Shown in pieces: positions 48,247 to 59,555 of a stretch of DNA of 64,000 bases. Every line of letters starts with the position of its first letter. Position 1 is the first letter of the stretch. Source of the stretch: Paramacrobiotus metropolitanus (taxonomy: Eukaryota > Tardigrada > Eutardigrada > Parachela > Macrobiotidae). Both the position numbers and the translations under genes were made by a program. Where the stretch lies: assembly GCF_019649055.1 (NCBI RefSeq), contig NW_026570226.1, forward strand, positions 2,728,001 to 2,792,000. The letters run 5' to 3'. Under the pieces are notes generated by a model, which was given only the letters and a program-made list of their open reading frames with translations, was not told the origin of the DNA and ran no database searches.

Positions 48247-48610
48247 ATAATTTAAAATTATCGAGTAATCGACTACTGTAGTATTAACACAGTAGATACC
48301 ATATCGAATAAATACGACTCGTATTTATTGCGTAAATAATTAACCGAAAATCCACACAAAATTGTGGTCCATATCTCCGCGTAAATTGCAAAGCCGATAA
48401 TTTAACCGAATAATATTCCGAATAAATGATCGGAAATCCCCCGTAAAATGGTGGTCTGTACCTCTCGTACTGATCGTGTACCGAATTCTTATCGTTTAGT
48501 AACGTACCAAATAAACCGACTTAATTATCGTTAAAATCATCGTTTAAATAAGTCATAGAAAATCGAGTAATTAATCGAAGATTAATTTAAATAATCTTCT
48601 TGTAGACCGA
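48247..48610 (+). promoter_or_regulatory. ORF3-ORF4 spacer with repeated motif and splice acceptor
   Basis: Two more copies of the spacer motif (48361-48381, TGTGGTCCATATCTCCGCG; 48451-48470, GTGGTCTGTACCTCTCG). The spacer ends with ATCTTCTTGTAG at 48594-48605 and then ACCGAATGG, closely matching the layout before ORF3. Confidence 0.55.
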
Positions 48611-51600
48611 ATGGAGCCGCTATCGAATTCGTGTGATCGCTGCAAGCACAACACGAATAATCGGAAATGCACCGATTGCCTATTTGGGCAAAATATCGAC
48701 AATATGAATCCAGACACCGTTGTAACGCGATTAGTCAGCGAGGTGATGCACGCCAATCTGGATGCATACACAACTCTAATGGAATCGCGTTATGAGCCGA
48801 TCCTCCAGAGGAAACCGTGGTTGTTGGCACAGATCAACGACGCAGTCCGCGAATTTGTCAATAATCGACGGGACCACTGGCAACAAGTGCCAGATCCTGG
48901 AGCAGCACCGTCGCAGATGGCGATGCGATTTAACGCACCGTCACAACCGAATACACAGGTAAATAATTACCTAGCGGGTACCTTATTATCGGCAGAAGAG
49001 TGGGAAATGATTCCCTTAGATCGTTCTATTCCCAGTACGTGGGAATATGATATTCTAAATTTTAATGCTAATTCATCGCAGGCATATACGATGCCGCCTC
49101 AACCGATGTTGAATTATCAACAGTTTCCGCAACAGTTCCTACCGGCGCAAAATGCGCAATATCCGCAAGCTGATTGGGCGTTTAATCAGCCGCAGTATCA
49201 GCAATATCGTCAACCGATGCCGATGCAGGTACATGAATTGAAAATTTGTGATGTACCGTCGTGTAAATTGTGTAAAATTCAATCTAACACGCCGTCTGTA
49301 CAGCAGGCGACATGCAGTACAAGCAGCACCGATCCGTGGCTCGCTGAGCGCGGATATCGTCCGAATGTCGCACAGCAGTTTGGTTCCCGAACTGCTAGTC
49401 AACCGCAGAATGTCGAGCGTCAGCCAAGCATGTCGCGTAATCAACCGGACGCGCGTGCGGGACTGATGAAAAAAGTAAGTAATATGTCGTTAGATGAATC
49501 GACTACGTCAGTAGGAGATGAGTGTTTACAACCGTCCTCTGACAGTAGTAGCGGCAGACCTCCGTTTGGTGGCCGCCATCGAATTGAATATACTTTGGAA
49601 CCGTCTGCGCATCATTCTCAATCGCGCAAGAATATTGTAGTCGAAGGTAGAGATTTAACCGAATTAAATAATAAATTGTCTGCTGAATTGCAGAGACGAA
49701 ACAGCAGACAGCGCAATCGCGATAACGTTCGATCGGCTGAATATCAGCAACAACCGTCGCAATCGCAGCAGCCTAAGCAGAATGTTCGACCGGCTGGAGA
49801 TCAGCAGTCGAATAATCAGCGCAGCGAACAGAATAAACCGGCTGGAAATCAGCAGCGCGATGTTCATCGTCGCGGATACCGTGATAATCGCCAGTTGCAA
49901 ATTGATCCTGCAACTGTTATTAAAGACGTGATGCACATCGTCAATAACGTTGAAATCTATGTGCATAAATTAACCGGCGTCTTGGGAATCGCGAACCGGG
50001 AAGAGAACCCAGACGTAGCGCAGATCCGCAATATGATCCACGAGTCTGTGGATTTGCTTGAACGAATCGGGCTACGAGGCCGTATGCTAGAAATCGACTA
50101 CGCTAATGTCGATCTAATACGATCGCTGGATGTGCAGAAATATGCGACTCGCCGTTCAAATTCCTTGCGTACAGCGTTGGATATTGGCCAGCTGTATGTA
50201 CCGATTACCGCCGTGGATATTGAGATTTTATCCCAATTCCGCATTTTTGGCGATAAGAATACGGAGACATTTCTCCTACAATTCATTTTACCGGAAACCG
50301 ATCCCGCAAAGTTTTATTTCTTTTGTCGGGTAGCCAGTAATTTGGACCGTTGTACTCGTAATCGAAATATCGACTGGATGTCGATACCGTATAATACCGG
50401 GCTGAAGACTGCAGTTATGTGCATCTTAGCCGCGCTGCTTGGAAGCCACAGCGCCCATAATTATATCTATAAGCAGAAAGATCGGCCGGAATATCGGCAA
50501 ATGCGCGATAAGATCCTGTTATTGGGTCAACCGAAAAGCGAACAGCAGGAGGCACAAGAATTACGTGATATTCTTGCCGCCGCTGGCCAGACCGAAATGG
50601 ACACTAATCAAGGTGGTCCTAATCAGTTTTATGACGATATGGACGAGCGGATGAAGCGATTCGCAGACCGTCAAAATCAGTATGAAACTGGCACCAGCTT
50701 CAACAAGCGGAAGCACGTGCCTGACTCACCGGATACTCCTTTGGGAAGTAAAACCGAACAGCCAGTGTATAAAATGCGAGTCGTCAATACTCCTACGACG
50801 AGCAAAGGCAATGCTGCAGGAAATCGGTCTGCACAGCCACAGTTAGGAGTGGCAGGATGTATGAACCCGCCGCCCAAACCGACCGTGCCCACGGGAAGCA
50901 AACCTGTGTTGATTCCACGAGCGGTGGAGAACAAACAGGCCGTGGCAGTATCGTCAGCTCCAGCGTCGATTAGCTCGATGACTGTGAAATCGACAGGTAC
51001 GAGTACTGTACCAACCGATAATAATTTGCGTTTACCGGCCAATAATGGCGATAATAATAAAAAACCAAATAATGGTAATAAACCGAAAGTTGCAGGTAAA
51101 GTGCAAGGACAGCAACAATCGGCTGCTCCTGTGCTAACTGCATCTGCTCCAGCTGAACAGCCTGGACAAATGAAACCGGAAGAAGCTGCAAAGTTGGCAG
51201 CATTGAATGCTCGTAATGAAAAGTTACTGAGCACTATATCGCTATCGCGCATGAAACCGCACGAGAGGAAGTTTTACGAAACTACTCAGAGTTTCCGCGA
51301 TCATGTTGAACCGTCAAGCGATGAGTATGTGCATAGCATACTTAAAGAATTGGTTAATAAAAAAATTACCGATATGTCGAAAGATGAATACGACTTCTAT
51401 TCGACTGAAATTCATCGATGGCCGAAAAAAGAAATTGCGACTGGCCCAGTGCCAGATAATTCATTCATTAAATTACCGACTGCGCCAAATGGCGAAGAGA
51501 CCGAAGTCTTCCACGATACTGTGGAAGAACCGCAAATAGTTGCATCGACATTAGTCGAACCGGCACAAGGTGTGCTTTCTGAAGCGATTGGCACAGCACT

Positions 51601-51721
51601 GAGTGTTGTAGCTGCTGGCGTTGTAACCGAATCTGCGACTGCTGGCGCTACTGCTGACGTTGACGTTGATATGCTGTCCGATGCGGATCCGAACGCTGAC
51701 GAAAAGCTGGACACCGAATAA
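48611..51721 (+). CDS. Retrotransposon ORF4: large accessory protein with zinc cluster
   Basis: 1036 residues, ATG in context ACCGAATGG. The N-terminus has a CX2CX8CX2C cluster (C8, C11, C20, C23), a likely zinc ribbon. A second small cysteine group (CDVPSCKLC) lies near residue 212. Residues about 430-640 form a helix-rich folded core, flanked by Q/N/P-rich low-complexity regions. The C-terminus is acidic. No signal peptide, membrane segment, protease site or envelope feature was found, so it is not an Env. I do not recognise the core. Its conservation as an unbroken 3.1-kb frame indicates that it contributes to the element's life cycle. Confidence 0.85.
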   Translation: MEPLSNSCDRCKHNTNNRKCTDCLFGQNIDNMNPDTVVTRLVSEVMHANLDAYTTLMESRYEPILQRKPWLLAQINDAVREFVNNRRDHWQQVPDPGAAPSQMAMRFNAPSQPNTQVNNYLAGTLLSAEEWEMIPLDRSIPSTWEYDILNFNANSSQAYTMPPQPMLNYQQFPQQFLPAQNAQYPQADWAFNQPQYQQYRQPMPMQVHELKICDVPSCKLCKIQSNTPSVQQATCSTSSTDPWLAERGYRPNVAQQFGSRTASQPQNVERQPSMSRNQPDARAGLMKKVSNMSLDESTTSVGDECLQPSSDSSSGRPPFGGRHRIEYTLEPSAHHSQSRKNIVVEGRDLTELNNKLSAELQRRNSRQRNRDNVRSAEYQQQPSQSQQPKQNVRPAGDQQSNNQRSEQNKPAGNQQRDVHRRGYRDNRQLQIDPATVIKDVMHIVNNVEIYVHKLTGVLGIANREENPDVAQIRNMIHESVDLLERIGLRGRMLEIDYANVDLIRSLDVQKYATRRSNSLRTALDIGQLYVPITAVDIEILSQFRIFGDKNTETFLLQFILPETDPAKFYFFCRVASNLDRCTRNRNIDWMSIPYNTGLKTAVMCILAALLGSHSAHNYIYKQKDRPEYRQMRDKILLLGQPKSEQQEAQELRDILAAAGQTEMDTNQGGPNQFYDDMDERMKRFADRQNQYETGTSFNKRKHVPDSPDTPLGSKTEQPVYKMRVVNTPTTSKGNAAGNRSAQPQLGVAGCMNPPPKPTVPTGSKPVLIPRAVENKQAVAVSSAPASISSMTVKSTGTSTVPTDNNLRLPANNGDNNKKPNNGNKPKVAGKVQGQQQSAAPVLTASAPAEQPGQMKPEEAAKLAALNARNEKLLSTISLSRMKPHERKFYETTQSFRDHVEPSSDEYVHSILKELVNKKITDMSKDEYDFYSTEIHRWPKKEIATGPVPDNSFIKLPTAPNGEETEVFHDTVEEPQIVASTLVEPAQGVLSEAIGTALSVVAAGVVTESATAGATADVDVDMLSDADPNADEKLDTE

Positions 51722-51946
51722 AGCGGACAAAGCTGTGATTTGGAGGATGACGATTCTCCGGAATGGACAAGCATTTAATGGAATGGGATCTCATACGATT
51801 TGCATTTATTTTTTGTGATTGATTAACAATAGAATATGCCGCCGTTTGTGGTCGCATTTTGATCATATTTTCATTGACCGTGTTTGTGTGTTTTTGTTGC
51901 CGATTTTGCATGGGCTTCGGAGGGCCTCGCCGTTCCACCCGTGGCA

Positions 51947-52237
51947 TGTTAGGAGGTTGGTGCTGCCTTATAGATAGGCAGAGTCGCGCCACTTCCGTTG
52001 CACTTTTGCGCACTTGCACGTGCGAGTTGTTTTTCGCTTTACCGATCTGCGATCGGTAGTTCATTCGTGTGGATCCGCGCTGCCAGAATTTTACATTCTG
52101 ACAGCTTGATGTGTTTTGCGCATGAGATTTGTGTTCTGGGCATTGTGCCTTTATTATTTTCTTCGAAACTAATAAAAGGTTGTTTGTGGCGGGTGTTTGT
52201 TCTGTTTTTCCTGAGCAGCGTGAGCACCACGCTAACA
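51947..52237 (+). repeat. 3' long terminal repeat
   Basis: TGTTAGGAGG...CACGCTAACA, with AATAAA at 52171-52176. It differs from the 5' copy at roughly 25 positions including indels. The sequence just upstream is GC-mixed rather than a purine tract. Confidence 0.92.
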
Positions 52238-52430
52238 ATAGGATGAAATTAGATCTATTTGCTCAGAAAGCAGGCATCAAAGGTCGCGTTGGCGGTCGAA
52301 TCTAAGATATGACTGTCACGAAGCCTGCAGCTACCAGATCAACACAAAACGCATTAACTTAACGTTATAAGTGTGAGGAGAGAAGCGGCTCACGTACAGC
52401 GACAAAATCTTTCAAAGGATTTCAACGTAT

Positions 52431-52507
52431 TGCGCCGTGGTGCAGTGGTACTGCCTACGCGGATCTAACGACGTAGCTAGCCGGGGTTCGATTCCCCCAT
52501 CGGCGCC
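52431..52507 (+). tRNA. tRNA-like sequence (possible pseudogene)
   Basis: Box A (TGGTGCAGTGG) and box B (GGTTCGATTCC) are well formed. Acceptor arms GCGCCG and CGGCGC pair and T residues follow the 3' end. The anticodon arm is odd: stem CTACG/CGTAG encloses a 12-base loop, and the acceptor junction has extra bases. No anticodon can be assigned confidently. It starts 194 bp beyond the 3' LTR. Confidence 0.5.
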
Positions 52508-52509
52508 TT

Positions 52510-53443
52510 TTTCAGTCATTTCTCGGTTTCCCTCGGATTGCGCCCTGCTGATATAAGGGAACGACAACCAGAACAGTCAGCCAGTCATTTCCCACAGAGC
52601 ACGTTTGAAAACACACTGAGCACACATTCCAAATTCAAAGTGTTGCAATATTTACAAAAGAATGCCAAAACGCATCTTTATCTAGGCTTCTGTTTCTTTA
52701 TCAGTTCTGACGACGTTCACGAAAGACACAATGCAACGATACCGTACACGAAAGGGAAATACAACATGCAGTATATTTGCAGTATTTTATCGTATCTGTG
52801 GAAGCGCTTATTTGCACATTACACTTGCAGAGCAGCATAGATATTTTCTATAATTCTGCATAAACTGTGAAAGTCTGTAGGTAAATTGTTCAGATCCTCC
52901 GGGTTAGCGTAAGCTGTTGAACCGCTGTAATCAGCCGCCAACTGCATTTACAGTTACTAGTAGCTGTGAAGGCCATCACATCATCATTCATCATCAGTAA
53001 TGTTAGCTTCCTCACACTTTATCACCGTCTTGTACAAAGTTGAATAAAAAGCCACAACTGGGGTGTTACTGATTTTTACTTCTTGCGAGATGATGAGAAA
53101 GGTCTATCTGCTTTGAGCGAATTGTTGCATGGAGTACAAATCGTTGTACGTTCTGACCGTTGTATTAATAACGTAATTTCAAAACAAATATTCGCACCTC
53201 GATATGTTCCATGTGCTTTGTGGTGCACAAATCTATCGTTGTTTTACTTTAGATGCTGATATCAATATCGGTGCTGTCGAGGCCGCTAAATTTTCTGCTG
53301 ACTCATCCCGGCATGTGTGCTGAATACCTTTCCACATTCTTGTTATTTGGTATGGCTTTCTGTTCTATAAAAAATATGTCTAAGGATAAATTTTTGGTTA
53401 TAACTGCAATAATTATGTTAGAGAAGATAAAACTTGCAAATGT
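52510..53443. other. Spacer upstream of the adhesion GPCR gene
   Basis: No gene recognised. It presumably includes the promoter and 5' untranslated region of the plus-strand adhesion GPCR. Confidence 0.35.
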
Positions 53444-56400
53444 ATGCGTGCGTACCGACTTTACAATCCCTTCGGTTTCTTATGCGCATGTTATTTCGTT
53501 ACTTCCTCTGCTGCATTTCTTAAGCTTCTGTTAATGATTGCAGCAGCTGTCCTCTCACTGGATCGTCCAGTTGTATACGGGGAGGGAGAAGCTTTAGCGG
53601 AATGCTATTACAGCACGGAGTTGCTGACCTCATGTGATATGGGGACCGAAGCCCAGCCAGACAATTCCAGCGCTGTCATTGAGGCCTGCTCGCAACAGCC
53701 GGGAGTCACATGGTATCGCCGCAACTACAACGACACGGGCATCTATAGTAACATAACTGCTTATCAGTTTGATTTGATTCAAGAGGCCAACGGTCTCGAC
53801 AACGAACGCGGTACGTCTCGCTGGGCGCTATTTCCGCGCCGAAGCTGCAGCTTTTTATCGCTAAACAAACAAAATGTTTTCTGAACGGTTCGTAGGCAGC
53901 GTGAGGGCTGTTTCACGTTGCACCATGGATCCAACTTATGGCACTTCATCTACAGATGTCACTTTTTACGAACTTTATGCGTTACTGACAACGGCTCGAG
54001 TTTATTATCCACCAGAGCCTGATCGTTATTTGATGCTTTCTTACTGGTATCGCCTGTCTTTCGGTGCATCAAGCACTCCCGCCGATAACGTCTATCCTGT
54101 ATTCATCGATCATTACGATAGCCAAGGGAACATGAAGTATACGATCAATATGATGCAGCTCTGGTCGGTTTACTATAGTGAGGAGTGGTATTACAAGGAG
54201 GTGAACGCGTTCCATTACAAGCCCCATCAGTGGTATGATCCAGAAGCCGATGTTTCTCCGTTTGTTAGTTTTTCTTTTCTTTGCACACCACAGCGGTAGA
54301 TGCCAGCCGGACCAGCCCGGTGTCACAGCCTTAGCGCTGGACGCCATCCAAATTTTTGCCGGTTAGCAGGAGACGAATTTCTTAATGATATGCTCCTGAA
54401 AATTATTGTTTCAGACTGCATACGTAATGATTACTAAAAACCTCGGTTTTAGTTGTATTTTTCTAATTTATAGTAAATAATTGTACAAGGTCAACCACCA
54501 CACGCTCCACCACAGCCCTTTCGACGACCATGAGTCCGGTAACGTCTACCTCCACTCAGCTTACAACTTCCTTGAACAATGTCTCCAGTGCTCCAACCGA
54601 ACTATTGTCATCAGGTACATACTACTTTATGCATACATAATATACCAGACGAACAGGAACAGCCATTTAATTATTTCAAGTATTGCTTACATTTGCAGTT
54701 TTCAAGATGCCTACTAAGCGTTGTATAATCAAATGATTAGATTAGTGTTGTACGATAATTTTATACAGCTTTTTCTACTTTCAGAAGCTTCCACCACATT
54801 CTCTTCTGTCTCTGTGGAACTGCAGAAAGTCACCAATAAGGACACGTATCCGGACAACAACACCTACTACATGCAGTCGACACACAACGTGCTCGGCGTC
54901 ATTCAGGAGGCAGTGAGCAGTTGCTGCCAGCTGACTTTCAGCGATATTCTGACGATCGCCAACTTCTTCCAAGAGTTTGCTGGAGCGGAAGCACCACCAA
55001 ATCTACCGGAAGGTGCACAAGAAGAGGCAGTCCACACACTGCTGCAGATCACTGACCAAATACTCTATGCGGAAGAGGCTGCACAACTGAAAGCACCGGC
55101 AGCCAACAACGACGGGTACGACGCAGCAGCGACCGTCTACCAAGCACTGGAAGATATGTACAACAATCTGCCACCGAACGATGTACCATACATTTTCAAC
55201 AGCTCATTTTCGTTGACACATATCCATGCCGTGCTGATCAACGGTTCATCCCAGTTTGAACATTTTAATTTGACCACAAAGCTGGAAGTTAGTGGGTTCA
55301 ATCGAGAAACGGGAATTGCGGTTCTCGCGGATGGCAGATCCGCAACCGTGGCCAGTATTGAGTTTAATACGGAAGCGCTGCAAGAGGCCTTTGAAGAGCT
55401 TCGTAAGTGGGCTGCCGACTTCTGCAGGCGGTATTCTGGTCACTCTACTATTTCGACGGAAGACTCCGGAACTTATTTCTTTTTTGGTTAAAATCTGTCA
55501 AATTGGTTTAAAATGAATGACGAATTTTGATGATCATTTAAACACATCGAAACTTTTAACAGGACAAATTGCGAACACAACACCAGTAAAGTTTTCCTTT
55601 TCGCTGTCGGCGATGCAGGCATTCAAATTTGCCAGGTTCATTCCCACGAATGAACTAAACGAAAGGTCAAGCCCGATAGTTTTACTGGCATCATTGGACC
55701 ACAGACTTAAGAGGAAAGATATAATCACCATTCGGCATAACGTGGACGTTTTGTTTGAAGTAAGCCGTAAAGTTACTTCAGTATTAAATTTAAATATTAC
55801 AATACCGCGCATTCCAATGCTTGCAGTACCCATCCGGAGCAAGGAGGCAACACCAATGTATCTTCCTAAACTACACGTCCAAATACTGGTCTGAAGACGG
55901 TTGCCGGATGACTGCTAAACATGCTAAATGGAACAGCACAACCGTGAAATGCACCTGCGATCATCTAACGCCATTCTCGCTTCTGCTGACGTTGTGTGGC
56001 AGCTTATCGAGATCCTTCGTTCCCAAGGATAAACCGTTCACTTTGGATCTGGCTGTTGTAACGACAGCCACAACTATCGTGGCGGCAGCATGTTGCCTCT
56101 TTGCTCTGTTAATCATAACGTGGGTAGTGATGTTTTCTTGTTGGGGTGCACTTATCGTATTACATATAATCGGAGCATTTTTGGAAATTCTGTAAAACGT
56201 TTTTAGGGTCAGAATTTTGCGGCGTAGCGTTATTTGGGACGAGATGACATTTACACGGACGGGTTTGTGGATAGCGCTGTTCGGAATGTATCTCTTCACC
56301 ATTTTCTCCCAGTTAATCGTTTACGCTCCTGAATTGTGCGGACAAAAATTTTGTCTGGCCAGTGGCATTTTGGTACATTGGTTTGTGCTGATGAGCGTTG

Positions 56401-57275
56401 GATGGACGGCGGTGCAAACAGTTCACCTCATTCAGGCTGTACTGTATCCCGAACATTACGGGAGGAAATATCACCTCCCAGGAGACACATACCATGGATG
56501 TAAAGTGAAAGCTGGGTTAGCCGCGACACGTGAGTGCATTTTTTCTGGTTTTCTGTGTTCCTGTAAGCACGTCCGGCCAACTAAAGCTCTTCTTCATTTT
56601 GCTATAGTTGTTCCCAGCGTGTTTCCGCTTCTGGCCTCCATGCCACATTTTTCTGAGACATTAACCACTTCGCTTGGTGGCTACGGTTATGCAGACCATG
56701 AGAAATGGTAACGAAAACCCTTAATTATATTTAGCGCAATCGAAACATCTTTGTGTAGTGTTGTTTGCGAGTAGGTGTTGGCTGGACGGTGACCATCTGT
56801 GGATTCCCTGGGTGACTTTCATTGTGCCACTATTGGCTGCTGGCCTACTGAACATCGTTGCGGTGTTAATATATATCTACAGTAAGTCAAGCCAGCTTAT
56901 TCTATTTTAACCAATCACAGACTTTTTAAATGTATGAAAGGCTGTTTCTGTAACTCAGAATTTTGCAGTCTAATGTTTCTACTGTTATTAGCAATTAGGA
57001 AGCGTCGAAAGGGGTTCTCACTCCGCGAAAATGATAAATGGAACGATGCCGATTCTGTCAAGCATAGACTTTACGGCGTGATCATCAACACCGGTTTGAT
57101 GGGATTGATCTGGTTGAGCGTGTGGCTGGCGCTCTTCTCCTGCTTCATTGACCAGACACTGCAGTACATCTTCGTTCTGTTATTGACTGTCGCGTGTGGA
57201 TCGCAAGCGGTGTACATTATCATCTTCCAAGGGATAATTTCGGGCCGGAGTTCCAAGAACACAAGCAGCGCCTGA
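53444..57275 (+). CDS. Adhesion-type (class B2) GPCR, about ten exons
   Basis: Phase-compatible exons: 53444-53810 (signal-peptide-like start), 53896-54263, 54490-54614 (Ser/Thr-rich linker), 54785-55402, 55563-55759, from 55827 (GPS and TM1), about 56215-56529 (TM2 and TM3), 56608-56707 (TM4), 56775-56881 (TM5) and 56992-57275 (TM6, TM7, TAA). Two joins (second to third, sixth to seventh) are unresolved. The 54785-55902 region has the helical-then-beta GAIN character and ends in a GPS motif with CTCDHLTPF, where the family self-cleaves at HL|T. TM5 begins with the conserved CWL. Exon 2 has a Cache-like segment (EEWYYKEV, KPHQWYDPEADVSP). The C-tail is short. Likely a cell-surface adhesion or mechanosensing receptor; ligand unknown. 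Confidence 0.82.
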
Positions 57276-59555
57276 AACAGCAGCCGACCGTATGCCACTG
57301 CGCGCGCTTAATTTCCGGCCAGACAACGGGATCGTTCACTTCCAGTTTGTCGTAGTGTCCAGTGAGATCATATGTTGATCCGATGTGTGTCATTATTGAT
57401 CCGATTCATTATTGTTTTATCATATATTGATCCGATTCTTCATTGTCGCTCTTTTTTGAACACGTTTTGCCACTTTTTTGACCGCTTTTTAGCAGAGTGT
57501 GCCGCAAAACTTTCTTTTAGTGTTTCTTTAAACTTCAGAAATCAGAAGCATAGTTGTTAATTAATTTTGTAGGTGCCATTACCAGTAGTTTTAGTTTGTT
57601 AGCAATCACTCGTTTGCTACACCACTATAGACTTCCCCATTTCACCACAACGAACTGAAAAAAGCGAGATAACTCCAGCCCTAGCAATTAGTTGTCGGTT
57701 ATTTGCTGTTTGCAGTAATAAGGGTGAGGTATTCTTAAAGCTCATCAGGTGCTCGACTGGTACTTTTAAAACTGAAGCTTCCATCATGCACAGAAGTGCT
57801 CGTACTCCGTGCAGCAAACGGTCAAACCATACAGTGTGCAGCAATAAACCGGAAGCAAACCAAATTATCAATTTTCTTATTATGCTAGCGGTAGGATACT
57901 AGCAAAATACACGTTAGCATGCACTGGCGGACCGGAGCGAGACTTTAGCGAAATTTCCGCTGCTTTGGCGGTATAGCGCCGCACAAGAAGTAGTACATCG
58001 TGGGATAACGGCGCATCGTACAAAAGTATGTAAAAATATGCCCCTAGGCCACTTTTTTCTCGTTATGTTAACTTCTAAATATGTTGGAAACTGCATTTAA
58101 TTAAGTTTCGTCTTGCAAGAAACAGTGAAGACGGGCATTATTATTTATGAAATAATATTCGATGGGTTATTCATTTGCAGAGGGTATCTGTGCAGATAAA
58201 GGAGCGGACGATCTTGTGTTTTGTCGTGATTTAGAGACGTTGCGCAGAGTATGCACAAGCTACAATCATATACCGACCACGACACAATCGGTAGAGCTTC
58301 CTTTCTCAAACCGTTACGTAAACCTGGATGGTAGTTGAGTGCCTAAACCTGACTACGAAGAAGACAGGAACCTCAGCTTCAAGCACGAGAAATACAAGAA
58401 TAAAGAAGAGCAAACTTACCGACCCTACACGCTAGATGGCAACAAAAGCGATAGTCATCCGTCGCCTGCCTTTGCTGGGAATGCAGAACGAAGAAGGACC
58501 GAAGTCACGGAAGAGTTAGAGAAGCGAAAGGTCACCACGTTGCACTGCACAACAAGTCCGAAGATGACTGCGAATGCCAGTGAAGTTGAAGTTCAACCGA
58601 AGGCTTGAGAGTATAACACTCAGAGGTCTCAGGCTATTCCTCTTACTCAAAAGCAAACTGGTTCAACCGTGAATTTAATCACATCGAAAATAGATCTGTA
58701 GTGTCAAACCGAAAAAGGCTTACCCTAGAACAGTGCGCCGCTGCGCTTATAAACAAATTTCGACACATGCAGATGCCACTCTGCTACACAAGTACCACTC
58801 CGAGAAAATAGGCTACACGAACAACTAATACAGCAAGCTGACCATTGGCTAATAAAAGCAACAAACTACATATGGACCAATCCGACTCGTCGTACAAGCG
58901 TATTACATAGCCTAACCTCCCGTAAGTCATGGTGGGATCAAGGTTACGTCTCACGTGCCCGTCGAGGTCGAAGTTTCTTGCTGGTGAATTCTCAGAAGTA
59001 AGGGTAAACTTCGGGGTAGCAGCCAAAGTAGAAGTAGAAGTACCGGTAGACGTACGTGCAGATGTGGATGGGTGCACCCATACATGTTAGTTAAGGCTAC
59101 CGTAATCATCGAATTTTTGGCCATGGGACGCAAATAGTTCGAATGTTTCGGCAGAGTGAGGTTTAGTTCGGGGAGGGGCCCAATTCCGGTGGGTGAGATT
59201 ATTTTTGAAACGGTTTTATTTGGAAGGGGATATTATATTTCAAACGACTGCGCATCTGTAGCCGGCAGGAAGGTTGACGGGTGGAAGCGATCCGGTGGAA
59301 GCCACCGGTTCTTGTGAAGATGAATGCAGTAGTTGCCGGTTTATGCAGCTGCACAACCTTGCTAGCAGCATTTGGTTATTCTGAAGCATACGAATGCATC
59401 AATCTATCTGTATACGACTATAATTAACTGTTTGCCAACGAGCACTACATTATGTTGTCCGTGTACTGTTTACCCATTGCACTTGTCGCCATTGGCCACA
59501 ATAAGCCACATCGCAAATATCGCCAAATACATAACTGAGGTTGAGTTAGTACGTA
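57276..59555. other. Spacer between the adhesion GPCR and the glycosyltransferase
   Basis: A charged 89-codon frame (58339-58608, plus) lacks an ATG, and a Ser/Thr-rich minus-strand stretch lies near 58950-59080. Neither could be tied to a gene. Otherwise nothing recognised. Confidence 0.35.

Larger units (their letters stand above)
36506..52237 (+). mobile_element. 15.7-kb Ty3/gypsy-type LTR retrotransposon with four ORFs
   Basis: Bounded by TG...CA long terminal repeats of about 294 and 291 bp. Order: LTR, primer site, about 900-bp leader with a strong splice donor, gag, pol (PR-RT-RH-INT, the Ty3/gypsy order), ORF3 (859 aa), ORF4 (1036 aa), short 3' region, LTR. All four frames are uninterrupted. 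The internal sequence has a uniform AT-rich codon style (TTA, CCG and ACCGA-like words) that differs from the host genes. I could not match the flanks as a target-site duplication (CCAG against ATAG). No purine tract adjoins the 3' LTR. Confidence 0.93.

Noticed and set aside
48611-51721. ORF4 as a retroviral envelope
   Set aside because: No signal peptide, no membrane anchor and no cleavage-site or fusion-peptide features.
51648-52238. 196-codon antisense frame over the end of ORF4 and the 3' LTR
   Set aside because: Composition is explained by reading ORF4 and the LTR backwards; there is no domain and no promoter.
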